DNA from: Bacteroidales bacterium
Lineage (GTDB): Bacteria; Bacteroidota; Bacteroidia; Bacteroidales; F082
Direction of reading: 5' to 3'
Assembly (NCBI GenBank): GCA_016936355.1
Contig: JAFGYB010000059.1
Location: forward strand, 1-42,365
Length of the DNA stretch: 42,365 nt
A program made the translations under genes and the position numbers. This document shows, piece after piece, positions 17,794-26,371 of this stretch. Each line of letters opens with the position of its first letter. Position 1 is the stretch's first letter. Under the pieces are notes generated by a model. That model ran no database searches, was not told the origin of the DNA, and saw only the letters and a program-made list of their open reading frames with translations.

Positions 17794-18993
17794 ATGAGGA
17801 TTTTTGTTTTGCTTTCCCGAATTCCTTACCCCCTGGAAAAGGGTGACAAACTCAGGGCTTTTTATCAGATCAAAATGCTTTCGCAACAACATGAAATCAT
17901 TCTGTGTGCGCTGAACACCCTCCCCCGTTCCGACAAACAAAAAGCTTTTGAATCGCTCCAACCCTATTGTCGTTCAGTCAATTTCATTGATTTGCCCTTA
18001 ACGGGAAGAATTTTGAATGTGGTAAAAGCCTATTTCTCGGGGCTCCCTCTTCAGGTCGGACTCTTTTTCAACAAAAAAGCTGCAAAAAAGATCAGACTCC
18101 TAATTGAAGAATACAAACCGGATCATTTGTACGGGCAACTGGTCCGAACCGCACCCTACCTGATGAATCGGCCTGAAACCAAAACACTGGACTATCAGGA
18201 TGCTTTTGCCTATGGATTGAAACGGAGAACAGAGCGGAGTTTATTCCCGCTCAAAACACTTTTAAAACTGGAATACAAACAGCTATCCCGATTTGAGAAA
18301 AAGGCATTTGATCATTTTGATATCAAAACCATCATCTCGGAACAGGACCGCGAATGGATCGGCCATCCGGAAAAATCGAAGATTTTGATCATCAAAAACG
18401 GGGTGGACCTGGATTTTTTTAAACCCGGTTCTGAGTCCAAAGAATTCGATATCGTATTTACCGGCAATATGCACTATCCGCCCAATGTGGATGCAGCCCA
18501 ATTCCTGATCCGAGAAATTATGCCCATCGTATGGAATCAAAGACCACAAACAACAGTTCTTATTGCCGGTGCCAGTCCCCACCGTAAAGTCTTGCGTTTG
18601 AGGAGTTCAAGAGTCACAATAAGTGGTTGGCTGAGTGACATCCGGACCGCGTACAATTCAGGAAAGATTTTTATTGCCCCGATGCGGCTGGGAACCGGTT
18701 TACAAAACAAGTTACTGGAAGCCATGGCCATGCAGGTTCCGGCCATTACAACCTCTGTTGCCAATGCATCGTTAATGGCACAAGATAGCAAAGAAGTTCT
18801 GATCGGTGAATCGGCTCAGGAACTGGCCGAAAGAATTCTGATGCTGATCGACAACAAAATGCTGCAGCAAAATTTAACTGAAAATGCGGACCGGTTACTT
18901 CGTAAAAACTACCGTTGGGAAGCCTGTACAGCAAAACTGGAAAAGAGTATGAATGAGCTATATAAAACCCAAATGACTGTTAAAGATGTTTAA
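17794..18993 (+). CDS. Glycosyltransferase, GT4/GT-B type (second of two)
   Basis: A 399-residue GT-B enzyme beginning MRIFVLLSRIPYPLEKGDKL, very like the start of the TIGR03087-type sugar transferases (PEP-CTERM-associated in Proteobacteria). The donor-binding part has FTGNMHYPPNVDAAQFL, VLIAGASPHRKV and MRLGTGLQNKLLEAMAMQVP. It lies 30 bases after the first glycosyltransferase and is only distantly similar to it, so the two likely add consecutive sugars to one glycan. Donor and acceptor are unknown. The PEP-CTERM link should not be assumed: no exosortase is visible. Confidence 0.85.
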   Translation: MRIFVLLSRIPYPLEKGDKLRAFYQIKMLSQQHEIILCALNTLPRSDKQKAFESLQPYCRSVNFIDLPLTGRILNVVKAYFSGLPLQVGLFFNKKAAKKIRLLIEEYKPDHLYGQLVRTAPYLMNRPETKTLDYQDAFAYGLKRRTERSLFPLKTLLKLEYKQLSRFEKKAFDHFDIKTIISEQDREWIGHPEKSKILIIKNGVDLDFFKPGSESKEFDIVFTGNMHYPPNVDAAQFLIREIMPIVWNQRPQTTVLIAGASPHRKVLRLRSSRVTISGWLSDIRTAYNSGKIFIAPMRLGTGLQNKLLEAMAMQVPAITTSVANASLMAQDSKEVLIGESAQELAERILMLIDNKMLQQNLTENADRLLRKNYRWEACTAKLEKSMNELYKTQMTVKDV

Positions 18994-19042
18994 AAACCAT
19001 CGGGCTGTTGACCCGTACTTTAAAAGTTCAGATAAATCCACT

Positions 19043-19050
19043 TATTTTTG
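19043..19050 (+). promoter_or_regulatory. Promoter -7 box for rnpA-yidD
   Basis: TATTTTTG matches TAnnTTTG and ends 17 bases before the rnpA ATG at 19068. The -33 region reads CTTT, a partial match. It lies in the 74-base gap after the second glycosyltransferase. Confidence 0.45.
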
Positions 19051-19067
19051 CAGCTATTGTCCTCAAT

Positions 19068-19460
19068 ATGGAACATCAGCAAGTAAGAAAAACATTTACT
19101 AAGGCAGAACGATTGTATGAAAAAAAGTTGATCCAACAACTTTTTAAGGAAGGGAGTTCGTTTTTCAAACATCCTTTCAAAGTGATCTATCTGCCGGTAA
19201 AAAAAGGCGACGGACCAAGGTCAAGGGTTTTGGTAAGTGTTTCCAAACGCAACTTCAAAAAAGCCGTGGATCGCAACCGAATCAAACGCCTCATTCGTGA
19301 AGCATACAGACACAACAAACACCTGTTGTCGCCCGAATATGCAACCCCAAAGGACGAATGCCTGCTGATTGGTTTCATTTACACAGGCAAAAAGCTTCCT
19401 GATTTTCAGGAAGTAGAACAAAAAATAATGCTAATTTTGCAGGAACTGGTTACTAAATGA
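19068..19460 (+). CDS. rnpA: Ribonuclease P protein component
   Basis: Protein subunit of RNase P, which helps the catalytic RNA mature tRNA 5' ends. I chose ATG at 19068 ([20 protein letters not shown], 130 residues) because family similarity starts there and a promoter box lies just upstream; a TTG at 19008 would add 20 unrelated residues. The RNA-binding signature is [18 protein letters not shown]. The ATG of yidD overlaps the stop by 4 bases. The order rnpA-yidD-S41 peptidase, away from rpmH and dnaA, is as I recall it in Bacteroidota. Confidence 0.95.
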   Translation: MEHQQVRKTFTKAERLYEKKLIQQLFKEGSSFFKHPFKVIYLPVKKGDGPRSRVLVSVSKRNFKKAVDRNRIKRLIREAYRHNKHLLSPEYATPKDECLLIGFIYTGKKLPDFQEVEQKIMLILQELVTK

Positions 19461-19678
19461 GCAAGCTACTTTCCCAATTTCTGATCCTGCTGATCAGGAT
19501 TTACCAATATACATTGTCGCCCTATTTTGGACGTGCATGCCGCTACACACCTACCTGTTCGGTATACAGTGTGGAAGCCATCAAAAAGCACGGACCATTC
19601 AAAGGCGGATGGCTCGCCATTAAAAGAATTCTATCCTGTAACCCCTGGGGAGGTAGTGGTTACGATCCGGTTCCTTAA
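19457..19678 (+). CDS. yidD: Membrane protein insertion efficiency factor YidD
   Basis: A 73-residue protein with the family core [19 protein letters not shown] and [20 protein letters not shown], including the conserved cysteines. YidD is membrane-associated through an amphipathic N-terminal helix ([15 protein letters not shown]) and assists YidC-dependent insertion. Translation is coupled to rnpA by an ATGA-type 4-base overlap. yidC itself is not in the window. Confidence 0.96.
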   Translation: MSKLLSQFLILLIRIYQYTLSPYFGRACRYTPTCSVYSVEAIKKHGPFKGGWLAIKRILSCNPWGGSGYDPVP

Positions 19679-19692
19679 ATTAAAAAACCAAA

Positions 19693-21357
19693 ATGATGAT
19701 TAAAAAGAAAGGAATTATTCTTGTCCTGTTTTTCATGGCCATGTTTCAGTTGCAGGCCCAGGATTATAACAATTTCAAAATCGGCAAAAGCATTGAGATC
19801 TACTCCAATGTCATGCGGCAACTGAACCTGAATTATGTGGATACCATTCAGCCGGTGGACCTGACCAACCTGGCCATTAAAACGATGCTGGCCAGTCTGG
19901 ATCCGTATACAATTTATGTCCCCGAAAAGGATCGAGAAGAATTTCAGATCTTCATTCAGGGCGAATACGGCGGAATCGGTGCTGTCATACAAAAACAGGG
20001 CGATTATGTTGTGATCACCGATCCTTACCAGGGATTTCCAGCCCAAAAAGCAGGGCTCAGGGCCGGAGACAAGATCGTTAAAATTGATGGTAAGTCCGCC
20101 AAAAATATGAGTGCTGATCAGGTTAGTAATTTGCTGAAAGGGACACCCGGTTCCAAAATACAAATTACGATACAACATTTCGGCGACACTACCGATACGA
20201 CAGTCGCTATGGAACGGCAGAAGATTAAAATTCCCAATGTTCCCTATTACGGAGTGCTGAAAAACGACATCGGATACATTAGTCTGAATCAATTCAACCC
20301 CAATGCAGCCAATGATGTACGTAATGCCTTCCTTGATCTGAAAAACAACTACCACATCAAAGGGGTCATCCTCGACCTGAGAAACAACGGTGGCGGTTTG
20401 GTAAACGAAGCTGTAAATATTGCCAATATTTTTGTCAAAAAAGGAACCGAAATCGTTCAGACCATTGGCAAGTTGAAATCCAACGATTACACCTACAGAA
20501 CCACTGGAAAAATAGTGGACGGAAAAATTCCCCTCGCTATTTTGGTCAACCAGAATACCGCATCGGCATCCGAGATTGTGTCGGGTTCCATGCAGGATCT
20601 GGACCGGGCTGTAATTATCGGACAACGCACTTTTGGAAAAGGACTGGTACAAAATATTGTCCCCCTGCCTTACGGTGGCGAAATGAAAGTAACGATTGCC
20701 AAATATTATATTCCCAGCGGGCGTTGTATTCAGGCCATCGACTATGCACACAAAAACAAACAAGGCGAGCCGATCAGAGTACCTGATTCACTGAGAAGGG
20801 CATTCAAAACCAAAGACGGACGCATTGTTTATGACGGTGGTGGCATCACGCCCGATATCAAAATGAAACCCACTGTTTTCAGTCAGGTGACCGGTGATTT
20901 GTATGGTCAGAATTACATTTTCAATTTTGCCAACATGTATGCAAAGGACCACAAAAGCATCAGCGGTCCGGACAGTTTCCGCATCAGTGACAGCACATTC
21001 CAGGCTTTTAAAAACTATGTGAAAAGCAAAGGATTCAGCTATGAAACGGAGACAGGAGCTCTTTTGAAAAGACTGAAACAAAGTGCACAACGTGAAAATT
21101 ACTACCAGGCTCTGAAACCGGAAATCGACAGTCTGAACCTCACGCTGAAAGACGAAAAACAACACGATCTTGATAAGCACAAAAAAGAAATTGATGAGTT
21201 GCTGCGCCTTGAAATCGTGGGCCGGTACTACTATCAGTCAGGGAAAGCTGAAGCCTCTCTGGTGAACGACAACGAAGTAACGCGCGCAGTTCAGATTCTG
21301 AGTAACAAAAAAGAATACGAATCCATCCTGAAACCAAAAAAAGACGCTAAAAAATAG
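19693..21357 (+). CDS. S41 family C-terminal processing peptidase (CtpA-like)
   Basis: Exported serine protease of 554 residues. A signal peptide (MMIKKKGIILVLFFMAMFQLQA) is followed by an N-terminal helical part, a PDZ domain (about 90-170; GIGAVIQKQGDYVVITDPYQ, AGLRAGDKIVKIDGK) and the S41 catalytic domain. The Ser-Lys-Gln set fits Ser291 in NTASASEIV, Lys316 and Gln320 in GQRTFGKGLVQ, with the family's 25-residue Ser-Lys spacing. A C-terminal extension of about 180 charged residues follows. Such proteases trim envelope proteins from the C-terminus. It begins 14 bases after yidD, probably in the same operon. Confidence 0.93.
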   Translation: MMIKKKGIILVLFFMAMFQLQAQDYNNFKIGKSIEIYSNVMRQLNLNYVDTIQPVDLTNLAIKTMLASLDPYTIYVPEKDREEFQIFIQGEYGGIGAVIQKQGDYVVITDPYQGFPAQKAGLRAGDKIVKIDGKSAKNMSADQVSNLLKGTPGSKIQITIQHFGDTTDTTVAMERQKIKIPNVPYYGVLKNDIGYISLNQFNPNAANDVRNAFLDLKNNYHIKGVILDLRNNGGGLVNEAVNIANIFVKKGTEIVQTIGKLKSNDYTYRTTGKIVDGKIPLAILVNQNTASASEIVSGSMQDLDRAVIIGQRTFGKGLVQNIVPLPYGGEMKVTIAKYYIPSGRCIQAIDYAHKNKQGEPIRVPDSLRRAFKTKDGRIVYDGGGITPDIKMKPTVFSQVTGDLYGQNYIFNFANMYAKDHKSISGPDSFRISDSTFQAFKNYVKSKGFSYETETGALLKRLKQSAQRENYYQALKPEIDSLNLTLKDEKQHDLDKHKKEIDELLRLEIVGRYYYQSGKAEASLVNDNEVTRAVQILSNKKEYESILKPKKDAKK

Positions 21358-21479
21358 CGACAATATCGGGTGCTTTTAAACCTGAAGTATGCAGCTCAAC
21401 AAAAAAATGCGGCAACACTTCAAACAAAAATTTTAGTATTTTCGGTGTGTACAAGTACTGAAATAAAGCCCCGAATTCT

Positions 21480-23147
21480 ATGAGCAGAAGCTTTTCTGTT
21501 TCCACAATATACATGGCAGCACTGATCTTACTCGTGATCAGTCTGCCATTGTCGCAATTCACCATGAGCATTGCGACTTATATTATGGTAGCGTTGTGGT
21601 TCGCCTGGGACTGGAAAGCAGCGGAACTGAAAGAAAATTTTAAAGAAAGTTCGTGGAGCAAAGGTTTTGCCAATGCCGTGAACTATTTGTTTCAGAAAAG
21701 CGTTTCGGGTGTGAAAGCGAGATCCATCGCTTTTTACAAAAACAAACCGGCACTGGTTTTTTCCCTGCTCTTTTTTGTCCGGATCATTTGGCTGGTCAAC
21801 ACGACTGATTTTTCTTACGCCCTCAGGGATCTGCGTGTCACATTGCCCCTGCTTTTCTTTGCCCTGCTTTTTTCCAGTGTTCCCAAAGTAAATCAGCGAC
21901 AGTTTCACCTTCTGCTCTATTTCTATCTGGCAGCACTACTGGTAGCCTCATTGATCGGTTTTTATATTTTACTACAGAATAACTACACGGATATCCGGGA
22001 AATATCACCTTTCATAGCTCCCATCCGGATGGGGCTGAACCTCACATTCGGTATTTTCATTCTTCTTTACTTTGTGTTAAAAGAGAGTCTTTTTTCATTT
22101 GTTTTGAGAATTCTCTTCGGGTTGACAGCCCTCTGGTTCCTGATTTTTCTCAACTACATGGAGTCTCTTACTTCAATCATCATCTTTGTTCTGATCGGAT
22201 TAGGGATCTTGGTCTATCAGGTTTTTCATTCAGGAACAAAGTTTATAAAAACCCTATTGGTTTTATTAATCCTTCTGATTCCGTCAGCACTCTATTTTAT
22301 CGTGAAAAATGAAGTGATTCGGGATACAACTCCCCCAGACATTCTTCAGTCAACATTGGCTCAACAAACAACACTGGGACATCCCTATACATTTGATAAA
22401 AATATGGGGGTCGAGGATGGTAAATATGTCGGGTTGTATTTGTGTATTCCTGAATTGAAAAAAGCCTGGAATGAGCGCAGTACATTTTCGTTTTCTGGAA
22501 AAGACAAACTGAATCAACAACTGAGTCAGACACTTATTCGGTACCTTACCTCAAAAAACCTGCGCAAAGATTCGGCAGGTGTTGCGGCTTTAACCAGGGC
22601 CGATATTCGAAGGATAGAAGAGGGAGTAGCCAATTACAATTATGTGGTTCATCCCGGCTTTCATTCCCGATTGCTAAAAATCATCACAGGATATGATGTG
22701 TACAAAAAGACTGGAAATGCCAGTGGCAGTTCTGTTATGCAGCGATGGATTTATCTGAAAGCTTCACTGAAAATAATCAACCACTATTTTTGGACAGGGG
22801 TGGGAACCGGCGACGTCCATGAGGCATTCGCCCATGAGTTTTCCGAAATGAATACCGGACTGAAAAAACAATACATGCATTTGGCCCACAATCAGTTTCT
22901 AGAATCATTTGTAGCCTTTGGTATTTTCGGGTTTCTGATTTTCCTACTGGCCCTTTTCTATCCGCCAGTGGCATTGCATTCGTTTCGCAACCACTACTTT
23001 GCTGTTTTCTATACAATTATGCTCCTCTCCATGTTCTCAGATAATACACTGGAAACTCCTGACGGAGCTTTTCTTTTTGCCTTCTTCAGTAGTTTACTAC
23101 TTTTTGGTTCGGAACAGAAACCTGCTGATAACCAGGTTACCGTTTAA
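21480..23147 (+). CDS. O-antigen ligase/Wzy-like polymerase family protein
   Basis: Polytopic membrane protein of 555 residues with about ten hydrophobic segments. A large extracytoplasmic loop (about 275-420) lies between LLVLLILLIPSALYFIVKN and the Wzy_C-type region. Family marks in the latter are a GVGTGDVHEAF motif and HNQFLESFVAFGIFGFLIF. Such proteins either polymerise O-units (Wzy) or ligate glycan to lipid A (WaaL), and sequence does not separate these. It is longer than usual because of the loop. It follows the protease by 122 bases and closes the cluster with LptF/G and two glycosyltransferases, supporting a role in a lipid-linked surface glycan. Confidence 0.85.
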   Translation: MSRSFSVSTIYMAALILLVISLPLSQFTMSIATYIMVALWFAWDWKAAELKENFKESSWSKGFANAVNYLFQKSVSGVKARSIAFYKNKPALVFSLLFFVRIIWLVNTTDFSYALRDLRVTLPLLFFALLFSSVPKVNQRQFHLLLYFYLAALLVASLIGFYILLQNNYTDIREISPFIAPIRMGLNLTFGIFILLYFVLKESLFSFVLRILFGLTALWFLIFLNYMESLTSIIIFVLIGLGILVYQVFHSGTKFIKTLLVLLILLIPSALYFIVKNEVIRDTTPPDILQSTLAQQTTLGHPYTFDKNMGVEDGKYVGLYLCIPELKKAWNERSTFSFSGKDKLNQQLSQTLIRYLTSKNLRKDSAGVAALTRADIRRIEEGVANYNYVVHPGFHSRLLKIITGYDVYKKTGNASGSSVMQRWIYLKASLKIINHYFWTGVGTGDVHEAFAHEFSEMNTGLKKQYMHLAHNQFLESFVAFGIFGFLIFLLALFYPPVALHSFRNHYFAVFYTIMLLSMFSDNTLETPDGAFLFAFFSSLLLFGSEQKPADNQVTV

Positions 23148-23282
23148 AATTTCAATCCTTTTTCTGTATTTTCAAATTTTTCAAATCACATTTTCTGAAA
23201 TTCCCTTTTGGGTATCATCCAAAAGAGCCTGAAATGCTTGTCATAGCTTTATTTTTTATACTTTAGCGCTAAAATTTGTTGA

Positions 23283-23777
23283 ATGAATGTAAAAGAAGTT
23301 CGCATCACGTTTCACGAATACGAGAACGAAAAAGAGCTTTCGCAGGATGAACAGGTTTTACTGGGAAAAGCACTCCAGGCCACCGACAATTCCTATGCCC
23401 CATATTCCGAATTTCATGTAGGTGCAGCCGTATTGCTGGAAGACGGCACTGTAGTGATCGGCTCCAACCAGGAAAATGCCGCCTATCCTTCGGGACTTTG
23501 TGCCGAAAGAGTCGCCCTGTTTTATGCCCAGTCGCAATACCCCGGGGTGAAAATTAAAGCACTGGCTGTTTCTGCCAAAGCCGATCATTTTCATATTGAA
23601 GCTCCCATTACACCTTGCGGCTCCTGCCGACAGGTAATTGTTGAAGTGGAACAGCGGCAAAAAGAAAAGATCAGGATTATCATGCAGGGAGAAACCGGTC
23701 CGGTCCATGTAGTCCAGGGTATTGAAGCCCTGCTTCCATTTTCATTCCACGAAGAAAAGCTTAAAAAGAAATTGTAA
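23283..23777 (+). CDS. cdd: Cytidine deaminase
   Basis: Zinc enzyme that deaminates cytidine and deoxycytidine to uridine and deoxyuridine in pyrimidine salvage. The 164 residues are slightly longer than the compact tetrameric type (about 130). Substrate contact YAPYSEFHVGAAVL is followed by the zinc and proton-shuttle motif GLCAERVAL and the second zinc motif TPCGSCRQV, all intact. The extra N-terminal stretch (about residues 1-25) is charged. It stands alone on the plus strand and is followed by a modest hairpin terminator. Confidence 0.95.
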   Translation: MNVKEVRITFHEYENEKELSQDEQVLLGKALQATDNSYAPYSEFHVGAAVLLEDGTVVIGSNQENAAYPSGLCAERVALFYAQSQYPGVKIKALAVSAKADHFHIEAPITPCGSCRQVIVEVEQRQKEKIRIIMQGETGPVHVVQGIEALLPFSFHEEKLKKKL

Positions 23778-23781
23778 CCCG

Positions 23782-23804
23782 AACCTGAGCAAATTGTTCA
23801 GGTT
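23782..23804 (+). terminator. Probable terminator after cdd
   Basis: A ten-pair stem (AACCTGAGCA with its partner, including one G-U pair) closes a three-base loop 4 bases past the cdd stop. It is followed by ACTTTATAATT, a weak U tract. The ChaN-like gene begins about 20 bases later, so termination may be partial. Confidence 0.55.
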
Positions 23805-23822
23805 ACTTTATAATTAATTGTG

Positions 23823-24683
23823 ATGAAAAAAGTCCTGATTCTGTTCAGTGCATTACTTATTTTCTCGGCATTTAAAAGTGACAAACCCGCTTATCGATTT
23901 TTCAACAAGAAAGGGAAACCCACATCCTATAAAAAAGTCATCAAAGCCGCTAAAGAAGCCGATGTGGTATTTTTCGGCGAATTACATAACAACCCGATCT
24001 GTCATTGGTTCGAACTGGAAATTACCAAAGATCTGTACGCGGGGAAAAAACCGCTGATTCTGGGTGCCGAAATGTTTGAGCGTGACAATCAATTACTGCT
24101 CAATGAATATTTAACCGGGAAGATTTCCAAAAAAAGTTTTGATTCTGAAGCCCGGCTGTGGCCCAATTACAAAACCGATTATCAGCCTCTGCTTGCGTTT
24201 GCCAAAGAACATCACCTTCCGTTCATTGCCACTAATATTCCCAGACGTTATGCTTCCGTGGTATTCAAAAATGGCTTTGACAGTCTGGACAGTCTGTCAC
24301 ACGAAGCCCGTTCCTATATGGCTCCTTTACCCATTGTATATGATCCGGAACTGAAGTGCTACAAAGACATGCTGGAACAAATGAAAAGTATGGGTCATGC
24401 GAGTGCTAATTTGCCGAAGGCTCAAGCCATCAAAGACGCTACCATGGCCTATTTCATTGCTCAGAACGCCGGTAACGGAAAACTGTTCCTTCATTTCAAC
24501 GGGGCGTATCATTCCGACAATTACCAGGGCATTGTCTGGTATTTAAAGAAATACAACCCCAATCTGAAGATTTTAACCATTACCTCGGTGGAACAGGCAT
24601 CGGTTGACAGTCTGGAAACCAAATCATACAACAAAGCGGATTTCGTACTGACCGTACCGGAAAGCATGACAAAGACCTATTAA
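23823..24683 (+). CDS. ChaN-like exported protein (Tiki/haem-binding uptake fold)
   Basis: About 286 residues from ATG at 23823; a GTG directly before it would add one residue. The N-terminal hydrophobic stretch KKVLILFSALLIFSAFKS is a signal peptide without lipobox cysteine, unlike lipoprotein ChaN of other bacteria. Family marks are VVFFGELHNNPICHWFELEI, LGAEMFERDNQ, FIATNIPRRYASVV and the late FLHFNGAYHSD. ChaN was reported to bind haem, and the fold is shared with the Tiki metalloproteases, so haem handling and proteolysis are both possible. No haem-uptake gene is adjacent. Confidence 0.85.
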   Translation: MKKVLILFSALLIFSAFKSDKPAYRFFNKKGKPTSYKKVIKAAKEADVVFFGELHNNPICHWFELEITKDLYAGKKPLILGAEMFERDNQLLLNEYLTGKISKKSFDSEARLWPNYKTDYQPLLAFAKEHHLPFIATNIPRRYASVVFKNGFDSLDSLSHEARSYMAPLPIVYDPELKCYKDMLEQMKSMGHASANLPKAQAIKDATMAYFIAQNAGNGKLFLHFNGAYHSDNYQGIVWYLKKYNPNLKILTITSVEQASVDSLETKSYNKADFVLTVPESMTKTY

Positions 24684-24707
24684 CTGTGACGGGAAATCAA
24701 AGATTGC

Positions 24708-25673
24708 TTACTGAACAGTGATCTCCATATTCACAGCATCCATCATCAGCACCCCGCTGCCTTGGGTAGCCACAACAATTTTTAACAGGTCTCCACTGTT
24801 AGGAACAAATTTGATGCGGGTTACCGGTTTTTTGATATTTAGCGAATACTCGGCAAACCGGCTTACCAGATTAATGAGCCCGAAAAAGGTGCCAACAACA
24901 TAGCTGTCTTTGGTTCCGTAATCTAAACCGGTAACCCATCCAAAAGCAAAAAACGAAATCTTATTTATTTGGCGGGGGTGCCCTTTCAAATCCCAGAAAA
25001 AGACTTTTTTATCATCTCCACCGGAAATTAACTGGGTACCATCGGGATTGAAACTAAGCGCTCTTACCCAGCTTTTATGCCCTTTCAGTACGGCTTTTAG
25101 CCGGTAGGCAGAATCGTACAGGTAAATGTTTTTATCTCCACCGGTTGTGGCAAGTAATTTCCCTTCGGGACTGTACTTTATGGATGAAATATCCTTTTTC
25201 TCATCTGCTAAAACATAAATCACTTTTTGTTTGTGAATATCGTAAATGTACACCTTATGATTTGAACCTCCGGATGCAAGGTATCTTCCATCAGGTGAAA
25301 ACTGAACCGAAGTAATGATCCCTTTTTGGTAATGAAGTCGTTTTAATACCGCTCCACTTTTGAAATTTCTTAAAACAATTACACTGTCCTTGCCACCCGA
25401 GGCAAACAAACTGCTGTCTTTGGAAATATCAAGAGCTAAAATCTGATGGTTCGGAACATCGGCAAACTGCCGCAACAGGGAATTGTTTTTCATAGAAAAA
25501 ATCTTGACCGTACTTCCGTCACCTACCGCCAAAACTTTCCCCCCGGCAGAAAATCCAATGGCATAAATATTTTTATTGTCTGTTTTAAAAGTAAAATATG
25601 AATTCTTAATCTGGGCTTGTCCCAGTTCAAAAACAAACAAGAGAGCCAACAGTAAATAGTTCCTTTTGTTCAT
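24708..25673 (-). CDS. Exported WD40-repeat beta-propeller
   Basis: A 321-residue protein with signal peptide MNKRNYLLLALLFVFELGQA and then only WD40 repeats, probably seven blades. Repeat marks include VQFSPDGRYLASGGSNHKVY, IKYSPEGKLLATTGGDKNIY and ALSFNPDGTQLISGGDDKKV. The last blades (from about residue 235) are more diverged. I see no transmembrane anchor, lipobox or type IX secretion C-terminal domain, so a periplasmic location is likely. It is the last gene of a three-gene operon, 6 bases after the barrel protein gene. The function is probably protein binding; no partner is known. Confidence 0.83.
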   Translation of the reverse strand: MNKRNYLLLALLFVFELGQAQIKNSYFTFKTDNKNIYAIGFSAGGKVLAVGDGSTVKIFSMKNNSLLRQFADVPNHQILALDISKDSSLFASGGKDSVIVLRNFKSGAVLKRLHYQKGIITSVQFSPDGRYLASGGSNHKVYIYDIHKQKVIYVLADEKKDISSIKYSPEGKLLATTGGDKNIYLYDSAYRLKAVLKGHKSWVRALSFNPDGTQLISGGDDKKVFFWDLKGHPRQINKISFFAFGWVTGLDYGTKDSYVVGTFFGLINLVSRFAEYSLNIKKPVTRIKFVPNSGDLLKIVVATQGSGVLMMDAVNMEITVQ

Positions 25674-25679
25674 ATCATT

Positions 25680-26366
25680 CTAATAAAAATATCTTTTGTT
25701 TCTTATGAGGTGCAAAACGATTCCAGCTTTTACCATGTTGCAAGAAAATTGGGTATCAGGATATACTAACGATTTGGTCCATCCGTAAGAATAAGCATAG
25801 GATACAAATACCGCTATATTCCTCCAGACAACGGCTTCCAATCCGGCATCCAGTTTCATATCAAAGAATAAATCGCTGCTTTCCATAGGTTGTTCGATGG
25901 TTCCGCCAGTACTCTCAATGTCAAAGAACGGATGCCGCAAAGACAAGTTAGTGTAGCCTATCATTGGTGAAAAACCCACAAACGCTGTAAGCCACTCTGA
26001 AGCTCGGGACTGATTAAAACCATAGGTGTATTGTACAACCGGACCTGCTGAAAATTGTTTAATAGAAGAACCAATATATTCCGTTTGTTCCTTCAATTTC
26101 CATTCTGAAGCCTGAACATATTCAAAATCCAGACCAATCCTGAGCGGTTTCATTTGATTATACAACATGGTAAGGGTGAACCCACTTGTAGTTTTGTAGT
26201 TTGCAAACAACGAGGGGGACGAAAAACTCTGATCTTCAATCAGGCTCTGACCCGAAAACCATCCCATTCCGTACCCCAGGTTCAGGTTTACTTTATTTTC
26301 AATTACCTGCGCATGAACAGTATAAATGCCCAGAACCAGGACTAATATTAATGTAATCTTTTTCAT
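25680..26366 (-). CDS. Predicted outer-membrane beta-barrel protein, unknown family
   Basis: About 228 residues from ATG at 26366 (MKKITLILVLVLGIYTVHAQ), a clear signal peptide. The mature part has amphipathic strands such as KVNLNLGYGMGWFSGQ, FTLTMLYNQMKPLRIGLDFE, FSAGPVVQYTYGF and IAVFVSYAYSYGWTK, and ends in KAGIVLHLIRNKRYFY, an aromatic terminus that suits an outer-membrane barrel. I chose this start because the upstream extension to 26396 runs into the TIG-Kelch gene. It begins 5 bases after that gene's stop and ends 6 bases before the WD40 gene, so all three are very likely cotranscribed. I do not recognise the family. Confidence 0.8.
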   Translation of the reverse strand: MKKITLILVLVLGIYTVHAQVIENKVNLNLGYGMGWFSGQSLIEDQSFSSPSLFANYKTTSGFTLTMLYNQMKPLRIGLDFEYVQASEWKLKEQTEYIGSSIKQFSAGPVVQYTYGFNQSRASEWLTAFVGFSPMIGYTNLSLRHPFFDIESTGGTIEQPMESSDLFFDMKLDAGLEAVVWRNIAVFVSYAYSYGWTKSLVYPDTQFSCNMVKAGIVLHLIRNKRYFY

Positions 26367-26371
26367 CTTAT

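Noticed and set aside
17794..18993. PEP-CTERM/exosortase system suggested by the second glycosyltransferase
   Set aside because: Only the N-terminal resemblance supports it. No exosortase or PEP-CTERM substrate is visible in the window.
19675..20763. Open frame of 362 codons on the minus strand, antisense to the S41 peptidase
   Set aside because: It lies entirely opposite a protease with intact catalytic motifs and a signal peptide. The antisense translation has no recognisable domain, so it is a codon-usage shadow.
23205..23225. Hairpin CTTTTGG/CCAAAAG between the ligase-like gene and cdd as a terminator
   Set aside because: The stem is only seven pairs and neither strand continues into a U tract.
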